NCBI GenBank assembly: GCA_016185555.1
Contig: JACPNI010000034.1
Span: forward strand, 1-5,890
DNA: 5,890 bases
Direction of reading: 5' to 3'
Origin: Candidatus Woesearchaeota archaeon
GTDB taxonomy: Archaea; Nanobdellota; Nanobdellia; SCGC-AAA011-G17; JACPNG01
Numbering within the stretch: position 1 is the stretch's first letter; each line of letters begins with the position of its first letter. The notes beneath the pieces are model-generated. The model was not told where the DNA came from. It saw only the letters and a list, made by a program, of their open reading frames with translations, and ran no database searches. This document shows positions 4,002 to 5,890 of this stretch, piece by piece. The translations under genes were made by a program, and so were the position numbers.

Positions 4002-5890
4002 ATGATATGGTTTGATTATAAGAAAAATGAATCTTTATTTATGATATTCCTGATAGTTATATCTACAGTTGCTTTTTCATTTTCAATAAGTTCCCAATCA
4101 GTTATTGCTGTTCCAAAGAGGTTGGTTGTTGTTTTTCAAGTGACGAAGGAAGGTGCTTCAAGAACACGCCAAGGTCAACATGTGAGTTAAGTAATCAGAC
4201 ATGGCGTGATAATGCAGATTGCAGCATACAACAATGTACAAAAGGCTGTTGTGTTCTTGGGACAGAAACCTTTTATGTTACACAGGTTAGGTGTAAGAAA
4301 GAAACATCAAAATTTCCCTATGCAAATATGACTTTCTTGAATGTAGCTTCTGAACAAGAGTGTTTGGATAAGAGCAAGAGCTTGGAAAAAGGTGCATGTG
4401 TTCTTGAAGATGGGACTTGCACTTTCACCACACGAGGAAATTGCAATGTCCAAAATCAGCAGCAAATAAAAAATCTCTCTGTAGGGTTCTATAAGGATAT
4501 GCTTTGCAGTAATGATAAGCTAGGAGCAAGCTGCGCAAAACAACATAGGACTGCTTGTTTAGGCGAGGATGTTTACTGGTTTGATTCATGCGGCAATCCA
4601 GAGAATATATATAGTTCTAACAAAGAAGCATCTTACAACAACGGATTTATTTTAAATGAACAAAATAGCTGTGTTTCTTCTGGTGCAAATGACCCAAATT
4701 GTGGTAACTGTGATTACTTTCAGGGTAATTTATGTGGCAAAGCAGATAATAATGCAAGGCCGGTATTCGGAGATTATATCTGTAAGAGTTTAGACTGTTC
4801 AAAAACAACAAAAAGTGTTTCATCACCAAATGCTGGGGTTCCTCACAAATATGGTGAATCCTGGTGTTTGTATGATACTGCTGTAGGTCAAGCCAGGGAT
4901 GTTGTTGGAAGCAGGCATTATAGGGCATTGTGTATTGGTGGGGAAGAAACTATTGAAGAGTGCAAGGATTATAGGGAAGAGATGTGTGTCCAGGGTGTAG
5001 TTGGAACCGAACCACAGCCAAATGAAATTGCATTTAAAGCTCGTGGTTCTTTTGTAGAAGCAAAATGCAGGGAAAATAGAAACAAGGAATGTAACGCATG
5101 TAATGCAAAAGAATCCTGTGGTGGTGAATGTTCTGGTTTGGAAAAAGATGAACTTAAGAAATGTTGTGCAAAAAAATGCTGCCAGAATAATGACTTAAGG
5201 GATTGCTATTGGTTAGAAGGCAAGGTATTGGAAGGCAAGGCATCTTCTTTTGTTTGTGTTCCAGAAGTCCCACCGGGATTAAAGTTCTGGCCAGGTGAAA
5301 ATTCAGATAAAAATCAAAATTCAGCCCCACAAAGCGATGCAGCAAAGGTTTGTGAACAGGCAAGCACAAAGTGTACTGTAACATATAAAACAGGAGGCAT
5401 AGGAAAGATTTTTGGAAATAATAAGAAAGAATGCGTTGGAAACTGTTTTTGTTTAGAACATTCATGGATTGTTGGTGCTAATGTTGCATGCAAGGCACAA
5501 GGTGATTGTGGTGCATGGTATAATATTGCAGGAAGATTAACAACAGATGGGTTTTCAAGTTCCAAAGGAAAATTAACAATGGCAGATATTGATAAATGGG
5601 ATACATTGGCTGCAGCGCCTAAAGATTATAAAGCACCAGGATTTTTTAAGGAATTAAGCAAAAGAGGAATATTGCATTCAATAATTGGGATTGCATTAGT
5701 TGGTGGAATTTCAGCAGTAAGTGGTGCCGGGATTAGTAAGGGATTTTCAAGTGCATTTAATCCAATAAGTGGAACTTTATTTGGTGCTGTTGGAACAGGG
5801 CTTCAGAGATCCGCTTTGAATGCATTTGCGGGAAATGTTATATCTCAAGGTTCTGCTTTAACACCAGCGGAGCTAGTTGGTAGAATGGGT
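4002..5890 (+). CDS. Cys-rich exported protein, frameshifted near its N-terminus, 3' end outside window
   Basis: Translation from ATG 4002 gives a signal sequence: n-region 'MIWFDYKKNE', hydrophobic core about 11-29, possible cleavage after 'SVIA' (33-36). That frame then meets a TAA at 4188-4190. From 4118 the frame one base back is open for 591 codons to the window end. It continues the expected sequence 'EVGCCFSSDEGRC...' through 'QCTKGCCVLG'. The corrected product is at least 630 residues. It has about 45 Cys up to C503, including C43-C44, C83-C84, C388-C389 and C393-C394, and several C-x2-C spacings. A Cys-free Gly-rich hydrophobic stretch follows (about 557-605) that could cross or touch the membrane. 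Dense Cys plus a signal peptide imply a disulfide-stabilised extracellular protein. I recognise the GCC-type pattern from DPANN surface proteins of unknown role. The Shine-Dalgarno sequence is weak; a second in-frame ATG at 4041 would shorten the n-region and remove its Lys pair, so 4002 is preferred. Codon use stays regular across the long frame, so the gene is probably intact in the organism. Confidence 0.7.
4113..4121 (+). other. Frame break: apparent loss of one A in a short A run
   Basis: The bases read CCA AAG AGG in the signal-peptide frame. One more A (CCA AAA GAG GTT) would give Pro-Lys-Glu-Val and lead directly into Gly-Cys-Cys of the long downstream frame. The downstream frame has a TGA at 4028-4030 and no ATG between it and 4118, so it cannot supply its own N-terminus. 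There is no canonical slippery heptamer (X XXY YYZ). A single-base indel is the simplest reading, as an assembly error or a real mutation. Confidence 0.75.

Noticed and set aside
4113..4121. Programmed -1 ribosomal frameshift
   Set aside because: The site CCA AAG AGG is not an X XXY YYZ slippery heptamer. I saw no clear stem or pseudoknot just downstream, and frameshifting after a signal peptide has no obvious purpose.
4002..4190. A stand-alone 62-residue protein ending at the TAA of 4188-4190
   Set aside because: After residue 39 the sequence (RLVVVFQVTKEGASR...) is an out-of-frame reading of the Cys-rich gene. The adjacent frame continues for 591 codons with a coherent Cys pattern, so the short ORF is an artefact of the frame break.
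4647..5565. Minus-strand ORFs of 83-103 codons (4647-4928, 5154-5465, 5314-5565)
   Set aside because: They lie opposite the Cys-rich gene and overlap one another. Their Cys/His/Leu-rich translations are what the complement of Cys- and Lys-rich codons gives, and they have no promoter of their own.

Overview
This window most likely comes from an uncultivated archaeon of the DPANN group, close to Woesearchaeota or Pacearchaeota. The grounds are its A/T-rich base composition and three archaeal-type core promoters (BRE plus TATA about 27 bases before the start), two of which look leaderless. A third gene has the Shine-Dalgarno AGGTGA. It also carries protein families I associate with those lineages: Ig-like Cys-containing surface repeats, a 'KKGQ' pilin-like anchored protein, and a Cys-rich secreted protein with a GCCVLG motif. 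The lineage is inferred from recognition, not from a marker gene. All recognised genes are on the + strand.

Layout. Bases 1-648 hold the 3' end of a large secreted Ig-like repeat protein. Bases 727-2020 hold an overlapping two-gene module: a winged-helix AbiEi-like protein and an AbiEii-like nucleotidyltransferase (NTase). Bases 2146-3071 hold a second two-gene module of a different type: a winged-helix plus MNT-type NTase, joined by an ATGA overlap to a small HEPN-like protein. Bases 3204-5890 hold a second cell-surface operon: a pilin-like anchored protein, then a very Cys-rich exported protein that runs off the window. The second gene is broken by an apparent one-base deletion near 4115-4118.

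How the genes work together. Genes 1, 6 and 7 are cell-envelope or extracellular proteins. The two NTase modules sit between them as a compact accessory insert. Each NTase module is a probable toxin-antitoxin or abortive-infection pair. Each has its own TATA box placed for leaderless transcription and an inverted repeat at or just before the predicted transcription start. That is where a winged-helix protein encoded in the same operon could bind to repress its own synthesis. In the second module the HEPN-like protein has Tyr where the RNase His of the R-x4-6-H motif should be, and its NTase lacks an obvious third catalytic carboxylate. Both points make the mechanism less than routine.

Limits: no searches were possible. 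Family assignments rest on motif recognition, and regulatory sites rest on position and symmetry alone. The gaps at 649-726, 2021-2145 and 3072-3203 contain only the sites listed; I saw no tRNA, rRNA, CRISPR array or insertion sequence.
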